Positions 53,273 to 62,037 of a stretch of DNA of 64,000 bases are shown here, one piece after another. Position numbers and translations under genes: made by a program. The stretch's first letter is position 1, and each line of letters starts with the position of its first letter. This stretch comes from Candidatus Gastranaerophilales bacterium (GTDB lineage: Bacteria; Cyanobacteriota; Vampirovibrionia; Gastranaerophilales; Gastranaerophilaceae). Location of the stretch: assembly GCA_944323705.1 (NCBI GenBank), contig CALUTM010000004.1, positions 1 through 64,000 of the forward strand, read 5' to 3'. The notes under the pieces are model-generated. The model did no database searches. It saw only the letters and a list, made by a program, of their open reading frames with translations, and was not told the DNA's origin.

Positions 53273-53650
53273 CTATAACTGAAAAGATTTAATCAACTCT
53301 TTATTTCCATAAAAATCACAGGCATATTGTCTTGTAACTTCTTTATTTCCTGTCTTAGAACTTTTATTTATACCAAATTTCCAACCGAAAGGTTTGGTCT
53401 TAAACCTTGTATAATTGCACTCTTTTAAAGAATAAACAATTTCATCCTTGTATTTTAATACCAAATCATTTGCTCTAACTCCTGACGCTGCGAACCTGTC
53501 ATACTTACCATCAAACCTCCATTGGGAAAGTTCTGCAACGGGCTTGGAACATATCGGACAGAATCCGATTGCAAGTTTTCTTGAAGAAAAAATATCATTA
53601 TCCCGAAGATAGTAAATATCGTCAGGCTTAAATTCACAGCAATGCTGCAT
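53273..53650 (-). CDS. Phage zinc-ribbon-like protein
   Basis: The product has 125 residues. GFCPICSKPVAEL contains a C-x-x-C knuckle, and CC occurs near the start, so zinc binding is possible. The rest is basic, fitting a DNA-binding role. It is the first phage-oriented gene of the block, with AGGAGG upstream. Confidence 0.5.
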   Translation of the reverse strand: MQHCCEFKPDDIYYLRDNDIFSSRKLAIGFCPICSKPVAELSQWRFDGKYDRFAASGVRANDLVLKYKDEIVYSLKECNYTRFKTKPFGWKFGINKSSKTGNKEVTRQYACDFYGNKELIKSFQL

Positions 53651-53862
53651 AACAAAAGTCCTCCTATAAATTTTGTACGGGTAAAATTATCCCTGTACTC
53701 TTAAAAGATTTATCCTACGCCGCCCTGAGCTTTGCTTCAAAATCAAGTACAAAATTATATTACTACATTTTTAATTTTGACCTCAGGATTGTTAAGACTT
53801 TTTTACATCTAAACCCAGAACTCTCTGTTTATGGTATGTTTAAAAAAGATGGAGGGCAAAAA

Positions 53863-54828
53863 ATGAAAGCAATTGTTTTTGATAAAGAATTAAAATTGGA
53901 TAAAAATTACCCGAAACCCGTACCGCAAAAAGGTGAAGCTTTAATCAGAGTTACCCTTGCGGGTATATGTAATACCGACTACGAAATTACAAAGGGTTAC
54001 ATGGGCTATGTCGGAGTTTTAGGTCACGAATTTGTCGGAGTGGTTGAAGAAGTAAACGACTCCGATAAGTCTCTCGTCGGCAAACGCGTTGTAGCCGAAA
54101 TAAGCTACGGTTGCAATAATCCCGAATGCGAATGGTGTGCAAAAAAGAATTATCGCCACTGTCCCGAAAGACATACCCTCGGCATCTGGCGAAAAGACGG
54201 TTGTTTTGCCGAATACATGACCATGCCGACTAATGTTTTATTTGAAGTTCCTGCGAATGTCCCCGATGAACAGGCGGTATTTGTCGAGCCTCTTGCCGCA
54301 GCCTGCGAAATTACCGAACAATTACACATTGAACCGACCGCAAAAGTACTCGTTCTCGGTGACGGCAAACTCGGTTTAACAACGGCACTGACCCTTCACG
54401 CCCAGAATTTTGATGTTCTCCTTGTCGGAAAGCACCAAAATAAATTGGACATAGCGAAAGCACAAGGGGTAAAAACCCAACTCTTAAATACATTTACCCC
54501 CGAAAAAATATACGATGTCGTGGTAGAAGCAACCGGAACCGCTTCGGGCTTTGAGACATCCATGGCATTAACCAAGCCTCGCGGAGTTCTTGTTCTAAAA
54601 AGTACAGTTGCAACAGGGAAAGAACTCAATCTTGCACCGATTGTAATTGACGAAATTACTGTTTTAGGCTCCCGCTGCGGACAATTTGCTCCGGCACTGA
54701 GACTTCTAAAGAATAACAGAATAGACTTTAAGCCTTTTATAAGCGGGATATATTCGATAGACAATGCTATTGAAGCTTTTGAGGCAAACAAAGCAAAAGA
54801 CAGTATAAAAATTCTGATAAAAATGTAA
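53863..54828 (+). CDS. Zinc-dependent medium-chain alcohol/polyol dehydrogenase
   Basis: The product has 321 residues from ATG 53863 (GGAGGG upstream). Catalytic zinc ligands are in AGICNTDYEI and GVLGHEFVGVV. The structural zinc lobe is CNNPECEWCAKKNYRHC. The nucleotide-binding motif VLGDGKLG carries the usual G-x-G-x-x-G pattern. These oxidise or reduce alcohols and polyols with NAD(P). The substrate is not predictable. Confidence 0.88.
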   Translation: MKAIVFDKELKLDKNYPKPVPQKGEALIRVTLAGICNTDYEITKGYMGYVGVLGHEFVGVVEEVNDSDKSLVGKRVVAEISYGCNNPECEWCAKKNYRHCPERHTLGIWRKDGCFAEYMTMPTNVLFEVPANVPDEQAVFVEPLAAACEITEQLHIEPTAKVLVLGDGKLGLTTALTLHAQNFDVLLVGKHQNKLDIAKAQGVKTQLLNTFTPEKIYDVVVEATGTASGFETSMALTKPRGVLVLKSTVATGKELNLAPIVIDEITVLGSRCGQFAPALRLLKNNRIDFKPFISGIYSIDNAIEAFEANKAKDSIKILIKM

Positions 54829-55251
54829 TTATTTTACATTCTTAAGCGACTCGGAAAGCTCCAAAACAGCTTTTTGCAATTCTTCTTTAAAATCCTTGTT
54901 ATTCATATATTCAAGGATTTTGTTTCTGTCGCCGTTCATTATATAACTCGCAGCATCAATATTAATTTCAGGATGGAGCACAGAAACCCCCAGATATGCC
55001 CTGCCGTCACGTGCCTCATCACGTTCAATAAACAACGATATATCCCTTGCATAAATATCGGGCTTTTTGCCCTTCTCAAAATTCTCGGCAAAATTCCTGA
55101 AATAACCCGTATCAGGAATTTCCTTCTCAACTCTGGCTTTCAACTTTGCAATGATTTTATCCAACTCTTGAGACAAATCCATCTTGTTGCTTCCTTTTAC
55201 TATTTTATTAACCCCTTTAGAGTTAATTGAAGTAATATCATATTTTACCAT
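54829..55251 (-). CDS. Hypothetical helical protein
   Basis: The product has 140 residues, mostly amphipathic helices, with AGGAAAAGT before the ATG. It ends one base after the convergent dehydrogenase stop. It lies 16 bases downstream of the RelA/SpoT-like gene in the same direction and may be a partner or antidote. No motif is recognised. Confidence 0.55.
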   Translation of the reverse strand: MVKYDITSINSKGVNKIVKGSNKMDLSQELDKIIAKLKARVEKEIPDTGYFRNFAENFEKGKKPDIYARDISLFIERDEARDGRAYLGVSVLHPEINIDAASYIMNGDRNKILEYMNNKDFKEELQKAVLELSESLKNVK

Positions 55252-55267
55252 ACTTTTCCTTTCCTAT

Positions 55268-56656
55268 CTATGCTGCATAACTTATATGCGGCGAAAAGTT
55301 TTTATTTAGTTCTTTCTGCAAAGCTTCATCTGCATCATGCAAAGCCTTCAAGTTTTCTTCCGACAAAATTTTATTAAACCTTGTCGGGAGTTTCGGCTTT
55401 ATCGCGGGTAATCCTAGCTCCAACCGATTGTAGTAATTATAGCACGACTCCAGATATTCGTTATATTTCGCATACTCATCATCACTTAACTTTAAAATTG
55501 CCTGCTTAAATTCATCAAAATTTTCTCCAAGTGTATTCTTATTCCGCCTTAAATCATAGGCAATATGTTCATATTCACCTATCATGTTTGTATATTTACC
55601 CCTAAATTGAATTTCCCCCAGAGCACCGTTTTGATGAACAACATTTATTTGTGCAGTCCTGTAGCCCGAAGCTTTGACAGATTCTTGTGCCTGTTTTGCG
55701 GTTTCTTCCAAAGTATAATTATACCTGCCAAGCCCCCTCGGATCCGAATATATTGTCAATAATTTCCCGTCAACACGCTGATAATTTAAAGCATCTGCCA
55801 ATTGGCGAATTTGATTATTACTAAACTCCGGCAGACCGTATCTGCCGCGATAATTATTAATCTCAGTCACTTTAATCGGTTTTATACCGTTATCGGTCAA
55901 TAATCTATCCAAAAGTTTTTCATCAAAAAAACCTTTATCTTTCAGTTTTTTGATATCAAGTCCTTCATTCAGCATCCTCTCTTTTAAGATACCCAAAGTA
56001 AGTCCGTCTACCACTTCTTGGGACCTTTTCTCAATTAGCGGCTGAGCAAAAGTTTCGAAAAGCCGAAATGCCTCTTCCTTATCCCGAGGTTTAATATTTT
56101 TTTGATAAATTGCACGCATCAATAAATCTTTCTGTTTACAAGTTAACTTTTGCCCATCAATCAACATATCGGAAACCATAGTCTCAATCTCTTTTTCTGA
56201 AAGCTTATTCAATGATTTTGTAATAACCCTTGAGCCAATACCGTCACCAATACAGGCTATTGCCTCATCAATATTTTTAAAAGTTTGCCCCGGTGCCTGC
56301 TTTAATCCTCTCTCCAATTTCGCTTCAACAGACAGAGCTCCCTTAGCTCTATTCATAATTTTTTCCACAGACCCCATACTGCCAAAGAAATCAACAACCT
56401 CATTCCTTGCTCCCGGTAGCAAAGACTTTAAATGTGCATCAATCCAAACAGAAGCATCACCCAAATCCGCAAGTGTTGATTCCGTTAAAACTTCCTTACT
56501 AATAATTTCACCGTGTTTTCCCTTTTGGTTTATTGTTTTAAACTTACCAACACAAGAAAACTTCTCAAACGGCTGCATATTTTTATTAACCGTCAAACTC
56601 TTACCCGGTTTAATAAAATATTTTACAAATTTTTCTGCCGCTTTTATTTTTCCCAT
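55268..56656 (-). CDS. RelA/SpoT-like nucleotidyltransferase-fold protein
   Basis: The product has 462 residues from ATG 56656 (GGGGATTTAGG upstream). The motifs GIGSRVI (compare RelA IxDxxGxRVI) and SGYRTAQINVVHQNGALGEIQFRG followed by EHIAYDL match the synthetase fold of RelA/SpoT and related toxins. In the family this fold moves pyrophosphate from ATP to a nucleotide or tRNA. The N- and C-terminal extensions are not those of housekeeping RelA, and no HD hydrolase is present, so it may be a specialised toxin. The small gene at 54829 is the possible antidote. Confidence 0.65.
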   Translation of the reverse strand: MGKIKAAEKFVKYFIKPGKSLTVNKNMQPFEKFSCVGKFKTINQKGKHGEIISKEVLTESTLADLGDASVWIDAHLKSLLPGARNEVVDFFGSMGSVEKIMNRAKGALSVEAKLERGLKQAPGQTFKNIDEAIACIGDGIGSRVITKSLNKLSEKEIETMVSDMLIDGQKLTCKQKDLLMRAIYQKNIKPRDKEEAFRLFETFAQPLIEKRSQEVVDGLTLGILKERMLNEGLDIKKLKDKGFFDEKLLDRLLTDNGIKPIKVTEINNYRGRYGLPEFSNNQIRQLADALNYQRVDGKLLTIYSDPRGLGRYNYTLEETAKQAQESVKASGYRTAQINVVHQNGALGEIQFRGKYTNMIGEYEHIAYDLRRNKNTLGENFDEFKQAILKLSDDEYAKYNEYLESCYNYYNRLELGLPAIKPKLPTRFNKILSEENLKALHDADEALQKELNKNFSPHISYAA

Positions 56657-56719
56657 CCTAAATCCCCATATAAATATAAAGATTTTTAACTGGAAAAAAT
56701 TGCCTTTTTGTAACAAAAG

Positions 56720-56760
56720 TTAACGGGACGAAATTTTTGAACAAAATTTCGTCCCGTTAA
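56720..56760 (-). terminator. Perfect 18-bp terminator
   Basis: TTAACGGGACGAAATTTT pairs fully with AAAATTTCGTCCCGTTAA around TGAAC. On the minus strand the stem is followed by CTTTTG. It ends the HEAT-repeat gene before the RelA/SpoT-like gene. Confidence 0.75.
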
Positions 56761-56781
56761 TAAATCTAAACTTATATCAAA

Positions 56782-57639
56782 CTAGAAAGTTTGAACAGGT
56801 TTCTTCTGTTGAGTAGCACCCGGAATCGCCTGCCAATTAGCTGCCATAATCTTTTTGAAAGATTTAAGAGCAGTGTCTTCAAGTTCTCCGAGTTCTTCTG
56901 CTTCCATAATCAGTTCTCTTAAAGGAAGCAATGCTCTTTGGTCGCGAAGTACACCCAATGCAGCTGCTGCACCTGCTCTGACCAAATCATTTTCGGAACG
57001 GTTTTTCATAACTTCAATCAATGCAGGAACAGCTTTTGTATCGTTCAATTTGCCCAAAGAAGTTACCGCATAAATTCTAACGTTAACCCATTCGTCATAT
57101 AACATATTAATAATCTTATCAACGCATTTTTTGTTTCCTATTTCACCCAAGGCCCTTGTAGCATCACATCTTACGTTAACTTTTTCGTGATCCAAAGATT
57201 TCATCAAAGCGTCGGTAGCGACATCACCGATTTCTATAAGAGCATCGGTTGCCGTAATACAAACCTGTGAATTTTCGTCATTAAGTGCTTCAACAAGCGG
57301 TTCAACAACAATTTTACCGCCCAAACGTCCCAAAGCACGTGCTGCACGAACTCTTACATCAACATTTCTGTCTTCTCTAAGAGATTCAATCAAGTGCTCG
57401 GTTGCTTTAGAGTCACCCAATTCACCCAATGCACGAGCCGCATATAAACGAACAGAGCCGTTTTTATCATTCTTCAAGACATTTATTAACGGTTCAACAG
57501 CTTTAGAATCACCCATTTCACCAAGAACACGGGCTGCGTTATATCTGACTTTTTCGGAACCTGATGTCATCAAATCATTGATTAATTCCTGAAAAGTTTT
57601 CTTTACCTGTTTCTTTTTGCCGTTTACTGTAATTGCCAT
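56782..57639 (-). CDS. HEAT-repeat protein (PBS-lyase type)
   Basis: The product has 285 residues built of about eight 31-residue HEAT repeats. Each has an xxRxxAARALGELGDSKAVEPLIxxL pattern, close to the phycobilisome-lyase HEAT family of cyanobacteria. Such repeats form a curved binding surface. No lyase partner is near, so it is probably a scaffold rather than a pigment lyase. The 290-base gap upstream (57640-57929) holds only A/T-rich sequence and no gene. Confidence 0.8.
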   Translation of the reverse strand: MAITVNGKKKQVKKTFQELINDLMTSGSEKVRYNAARVLGEMGDSKAVEPLINVLKNDKNGSVRLYAARALGELGDSKATEHLIESLREDRNVDVRVRAARALGRLGGKIVVEPLVEALNDENSQVCITATDALIEIGDVATDALMKSLDHEKVNVRCDATRALGEIGNKKCVDKIINMLYDEWVNVRIYAVTSLGKLNDTKAVPALIEVMKNRSENDLVRAGAAAALGVLRDQRALLPLRELIMEAEELGELEDTALKSFKKIMAANWQAIPGATQQKKPVQTF

Positions 57640-57929
57640 ACACGTTACCTCCGATATGCAAACATAATTTTAACTTCTACACAGTAATATAAAGTTTTAT
57701 TGTTTTAAAAAATTGCCTTTATCTTTCGATTTGTTAATTTTTTGTTACATTCCCTATTATTTAGGGTAAAATTTACACTTAATCTCGGTAGTATTAATAT
57801 ATCATATTTTTACATTTTTAGAACTGGTCTACCAGATATTTTTACAAAACTTAATTCTTATTATAATTAATATTCTTCTGTAACTTAGTCATATTAAGGA
57901 AAAATAAACTTCAAATTTCTTTACATTTA

Positions 57930-59579
57930 TTACTCACTAGGGATAGTAATACAGAATTCACTGCCCTCATTAAGTTTAGTTTTTACATTTATTTTCCCGT
58001 TATGTTTTTCTATAATTTTTTGTGAAATAGCAAGCCCCAAGCCTGTTCCGACTCCTGAACTTTTCGTTGTATATCCCGCAAAAAATATTTTGTCCGGCTC
58101 TTTTATTCCGCATCCGGTATCTTTAATTTTAACAACAAGGTTATTATTTTTATATTTTGTGTCAATGGTTATTGTCCCCTTTTCCTTTATGGCATGAGCC
58201 GCATTTACCAGAATATTCATAAATACTTGATTTAGCATATTCGGATAACACTTAATCGGAGGCAGCTTTGAGTAATTCTTAATAATATTAATTCTGTTTT
58301 TCGTTTCATGCCTGATTAAATCGAGAGTCAAATCAATTTCTTTATTTATATCAGCCTCCTGAAGTTCCGCCTCGTCCAGCCTTACGAATTTCCTCAAAGA
58401 AATAACAAGTCTGTTTATCCTTTCAATTGCTTCCGTATCTATTTCATTAATTTCCTTCAGCAAATCCTTTGTCTGCGTATCATCAATCTTTGTAATCAAT
58501 TTTTTTGTAATTTCATTATTAGACTTAATAGACGCAACAGGAGTATTAATTTCGTGGGCGACTCCTGCTACCAATTGCCCGAGCGAAGCCATTTTTTCCG
58601 AATTAATCAATTTAAGCTGCGTATCTTTAAGTTCAGCCAGAGCTTTGGTTAAATCCTTAACCATCTCCGCATTTTTTTTATATAATTCTGACTGAATAAT
58701 AGCATTTCCGAGTTGGGAAGAAACGCCGTCCAAAACTTCAAGCGTATCATCAAGCCGCGTCTTTTGCTTTGTTGAGAGGACAATTACCCCCAAAAGATTA
58801 CTTAGATGATAAATGGGAAGTACAATTCTTTGCACCAGTTCTTTGAACGGTTTTGCCTCCTTGTATTCTTTCATACACATAAGACAAGAGACCTTGCCGT
58901 TTTTTATAAAAGCATTTACTTCCTTATCAAAAGACAGGACGGTATTAATTTCATCTTTATTAAATGATTCTTGGATTTTAAATGTCAAATTATCGGCTTT
59001 TGCAGCATAATAGGCTCTGAAAGCCCCGAACATTTGTGCCAATTCTTCTAATGCAGAGTTTAGTATTGCAGAAGTATCAATGGATTCTCTTATAATATTA
59101 GATATATTATTAAGCAGCAAAAGTTTCATCGCCTGCGATTGTGCTTGTAGTTTTATTTTCGACATATTTTTATTATCTTCTTCCAAGAGCGAAATCTTTT
59201 TTTTGTAATTTTGATTTTTCGCAGTCAGATTATCCAAATTAACTTTTGCAGTCACATCGGTAAATACAATAATATTGTACTTACCTTTTTTAGTTGCGTT
59301 CATATCATAATAAAAATAGTCATTATTTGAGGTCTGGTATGTAACATGTGCGGAAAAATCCTGCGGCGATATTAATGCCTGAGCAATGGGAGAATGCACG
59401 GTTACATCATTGCTTACGAGAGCACAAACGTTGTAATTCAATTTGTGAGAGAATTTTTCCAAAGTTTTGTAATCCGAAAACACGCGTTTAAAAACATTGT
59501 TTTTAAAAACCGCCTCATTATTTTCATTCAAAACAATGACCGCACTGTTAAATTTATTAAATAAATCAAACTTCCCCAT
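57930..59579 (-). CDS. GAF sensor histidine kinase
   Basis: The product has 549 residues. A PAS-like N-terminus (1-110), a coiled coil, a GAF-like domain (about 165-310), HisKA with GVAHEINTPVASIKSN (phospho-His in the H-box) and HATPase with NILVNAAHAI (N box), DTGCGIK (G1) and GTGLGLAIS (G2) are visible. There is no membrane segment, so it senses inside the cell. No response regulator is adjacent. Confidence 0.87.
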   Translation of the reverse strand: MGKFDLFNKFNSAVIVLNENNEAVFKNNVFKRVFSDYKTLEKFSHKLNYNVCALVSNDVTVHSPIAQALISPQDFSAHVTYQTSNNDYFYYDMNATKKGKYNIIVFTDVTAKVNLDNLTAKNQNYKKKISLLEEDNKNMSKIKLQAQSQAMKLLLLNNISNIIRESIDTSAILNSALEELAQMFGAFRAYYAAKADNLTFKIQESFNKDEINTVLSFDKEVNAFIKNGKVSCLMCMKEYKEAKPFKELVQRIVLPIYHLSNLLGVIVLSTKQKTRLDDTLEVLDGVSSQLGNAIIQSELYKKNAEMVKDLTKALAELKDTQLKLINSEKMASLGQLVAGVAHEINTPVASIKSNNEITKKLITKIDDTQTKDLLKEINEIDTEAIERINRLVISLRKFVRLDEAELQEADINKEIDLTLDLIRHETKNRINIIKNYSKLPPIKCYPNMLNQVFMNILVNAAHAIKEKGTITIDTKYKNNNLVVKIKDTGCGIKEPDKIFFAGYTTKSSGVGTGLGLAISQKIIEKHNGKINVKTKLNEGSEFCITIPSE

Positions 59580-59850
59580 ACAGATATTATATATCCATTC
59601 GTATAAAAAAGCGAACTATAATATTACAGAGAGGTTATATAAACTTTAGTAAAAGAACTTGCCGTTCAAGTTTGCGGGAAAATATGCATTTTTCAAGCTT
59701 TTTTGCATCCACTTTTATTTCAAACAATTCGGGGAGACAAAAATAAAAAATCCTGTTATAATAGAATTGCAATAATCCCCCAAATAATGGTGGCGGATTT
59801 AGGGGCGGAGTTGATATAATAATACTAAACAGTATTAAATGGAGAAAAGT

Positions 59851-60453
59851 ATGGCTGAAAATGATAAGACAGGCGATAATAAACAGCAGGATTTGACAAG
59901 GTTCCTGATAATGACACTTGCATCTATCGTAATTATGTTTATAGTTTTTGCAGGTGTAAACTATGTTATTATGGAAAATCTCATAAGTCAAAAAATAAGC
60001 ACGATATCGGTTGCACAGGAAGAGCTTGCGGAAGGCGAGGGAGAAGAGGACGAGTTGCAAAAAGGTATTATCGTTGATTTGGGAGATTTTATCCTCAATC
60101 TTTGCGATGAAACCCAGAAAAAATATTTAAAAGTAAATGTTGCAATAGAAGTAACGAAAAAAGATACCGATTTTCCTGAGACAACGGAAGAAAAAGGCGG
60201 AGGTCACGGCGGTCATGGTGCGGCACCTGCCCCGGTTGATCCGATGGAAGCTATCCAAAAAGAAATGAATCAGTATAAACCTGCAATAAGAGACGCGGTT
60301 ATAACAAATCTTTCAAGTAAAACTTCCACAGAACTTGCGACTGCGGCGGGTAAAGAACTAGCAAAAGAACAAATTACAAATGACATAAATTCGATATTAG
60401 GCGGAGAAAGAGAAGTTTTAAGGGTAAGCTTCGGACAATTTATTATTCAGTAG
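59851..60453 (+). CDS. fliL: Flagellar basal body protein FliL
   Basis: The product has 200 residues from ATG 59851; GGAGAAAAG just before it argues against the start at 59839. One membrane helix lies at about 20-45. The periplasmic part has the FliL pattern (VDLGDFILNL, KKYLKVNVAIEV, ending VLRVSFGQFIIQ). FliL helps the stator and motor. It carries an unusual Gly/His insert (GGGHGGHGAAPAP) at about 118-130. Confidence 0.85.
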   Translation: MAENDKTGDNKQQDLTRFLIMTLASIVIMFIVFAGVNYVIMENLISQKISTISVAQEELAEGEGEEDELQKGIIVDLGDFILNLCDETQKKYLKVNVAIEVTKKDTDFPETTEEKGGGHGGHGAAPAPVDPMEAIQKEMNQYKPAIRDAVITNLSSKTSTELATAAGKELAKEQITNDINSILGGEREVLRVSFGQFIIQ

Positions 60454-60459
60454 GATAAA

Positions 60460-61440
60460 ATGGCAGAAAGCAACAAAAACGATTTAATTAATACACTGGA
60501 ATTTGAGGATGATTTTGCGGACTCCGAGCATAAAAGTTACAAATTATATAACTTTCGCAGACCGGATAAATTCTCAAAAGACAATCTGAGAGCACTGAGG
60601 GATATACACAGAGAATTTTCAAAAGCAATATCGTTGGTTCTCAGCGGTTATCTTCGTATGCGTGTAGAAATCGAAATTGTATCTGTTGACCAGCTTACCT
60701 ATGAAGAATTTGTTCGTTCCATGCCTTCCCCTATAAGTGTCGGAGTTTTTGAATTTGAACCGTTATCCGGTCAAATTCTTTTGGGCATAAGTTTTGAAGT
60801 TATATCTTGCATAGTAAACAGAATGCTCGGCGGTATAGGAGCTATCGACACACAGTCCCGCGAGCTTACGGATATAGAAAAGGCATTGGCGAAAAAAGTC
60901 ATAAATATTATCATCAAAGAACTTGAAAACTCTTGGAATGCAATTATTCCGGTATCAGGAAAGTTCATAAGCCTTGATGATAATTATCAATCAATTCAGG
61001 TCGCAACAGCGGGAGAAATTGTTGCACTGCTTACCTTTGAAGTCCAAATTCAGGGTAAACACTTCGGTTTGTTCAGTATATGTTTCCCTTATCCCGTATT
61101 GGAAACAGTTCTGGGGCATTTGAGCACTCAGCATATATTTCAAACAAAGGGGCTTGTAGCCTCCAATGACGAAAGAATGAAGATGATTTCCAAAATTAAT
61201 ACTTCAAATGTTGATGTTCGGGTGCAATTCGGGCAGTGTAATATAACGCTTGACGACTTTTTGCAACTGTCTGAGGGCGATATAATAAGATTAGATAACA
61301 GAGTTCAGGACGATTTGATAGTAAAAATAAACGGAGAAAAGAAATTCTTTGCCCGTCCGGGAACATTAAAAGATAAAATTTGTGTTAAAATAACAGATGT
61401 ATACGATGAAATGCATGAATTACTGCGGAATTATTTTTAG
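60460..61440 (+). CDS. fliM: Flagellar motor switch protein FliM
   Basis: The product has 326 residues. YNFRRPDKFSKDNLRALRDIHREFSK and a later SPISVGVFEFEPLSGQILLGISFEV, NRMLGGIG match the middle CheC-like domain, and a SpoA-like C-terminus follows. The N-terminal CheY-binding motif (LSQxEIDxLL) is not obvious, so response to chemotaxis may be reduced. It is 6 bases after fliL. Confidence 0.9.
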   Translation: MAESNKNDLINTLEFEDDFADSEHKSYKLYNFRRPDKFSKDNLRALRDIHREFSKAISLVLSGYLRMRVEIEIVSVDQLTYEEFVRSMPSPISVGVFEFEPLSGQILLGISFEVISCIVNRMLGGIGAIDTQSRELTDIEKALAKKVINIIIKELENSWNAIIPVSGKFISLDDNYQSIQVATAGEIVALLTFEVQIQGKHFGLFSICFPYPVLETVLGHLSTQHIFQTKGLVASNDERMKMISKINTSNVDVRVQFGQCNITLDDFLQLSEGDIIRLDNRVQDDLIVKINGEKKFFARPGTLKDKICVKITDVYDEMHELLRNYF

Positions 61441-61452
61441 AGAGGTTTTCAG

Positions 61453-61938
61453 ATGTTGGATGACGACGATATAAAAGATGTTAATGAACAAAGTGAAGAG
61501 CAAGGTGAAACTTTTGAGGAAGGAATTACTCCCTCAGAAGAAGATGCTGTCACTATAGAGCCTGATGAACACGAAAAAGGTGAAAAAACCGTAACAGTTC
61601 AGCCTGTTGAATTTGCGTCGTTTGAAGATTTGGAACAGGTTCAAGGACCTGCTAATCAGAATTTAAACATTCTTTTAGACGTAAAATTACAACTGACTGT
61701 AGAACTCGGGAAAACGGAACTGCCCATTAAGAAGGTTTTGGAACTTACCAAGGGTTCTATCGTTACACTTAATAAAGCCGCAGGTGAACCCGTTGAGTTG
61801 TATGCAAACGGTAAACTTATTGCATACGGTGAAGTTGTTGTCATAGAAGATAACTTCGGATTAAGAATTACTCACATAACTGACCCCGCAAGACGCCTGA
61901 ACACATTGAGTTCTAATATCAACAAAGAGGAAGAATAG
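61453..61938 (+). CDS. fliN: Flagellar motor switch protein FliN
   Basis: The product has 161 residues with a long acidic N-terminal region (about residues 1-70) and a C-terminal SpoA domain (LDVKLQLTVELGKTELPIKKVLEL, ANGKLIAYGEVVVIEDNFGLRI). It completes the rotor C-ring with FliM. It is 12 bases after fliM, within one operon. Confidence 0.9.
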   Translation: MLDDDDIKDVNEQSEEQGETFEEGITPSEEDAVTIEPDEHEKGEKTVTVQPVEFASFEDLEQVQGPANQNLNILLDVKLQLTVELGKTELPIKKVLELTKGSIVTLNKAAGEPVELYANGKLIAYGEVVVIEDNFGLRITHITDPARRLNTLSSNINKEEE

Positions 61939-61982
61939 AGGTTTCATCAATCTTGACTTGTTGTTATATTTAAAGTATCTTG

Positions 61983-62007
61983 AAAGTGTACGTATGTACA
62001 CTTTTTT
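61983..62007 (+). terminator. Terminator of fliLMN
   Basis: AAAGTGTAC, GTAT, GTACACTTT and a T-run. It separates the flagellar operon from yidC. Confidence 0.85.
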
Positions 62008-62037
62008 GATATCAGAATAAAATTTAGGGAAGAGAAC

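Larger units (their letters stand above)
20914..53650 (-). mobile_element. Podovirus-like prophage or domesticated phage with toxin-immunity cargo
   Basis: All recognisable virion genes lie on the minus strand, so in transcription order: the 53650 gene, portal, scaffold, capsid, decoration, lysozyme-like enzyme, connector, DNA-stabilisation-like protein, tail fibres and large terminase. No integrase, transposase, repressor, polymerase or primase is seen, and no flanking direct repeat or tRNA target was found by eye. About 20 kb of this block (31.3-52.8 kb) is filled with small plus-strand membrane-protein genes and minus-strand toxins or toxin stubs. The borders are set at the outermost phage-like genes and are approximate. 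It may be a defective prophage, a domesticated particle, or part of a larger element split across sites. Confidence 0.75.

Noticed and set aside
20914-53650. Contractile tailocin or type VI-like injection system
   Set aside because: No sheath, tube, baseplate or VgrG-like gene is seen; portal, capsid, scaffold and terminase point to a capsid-bearing podovirus.
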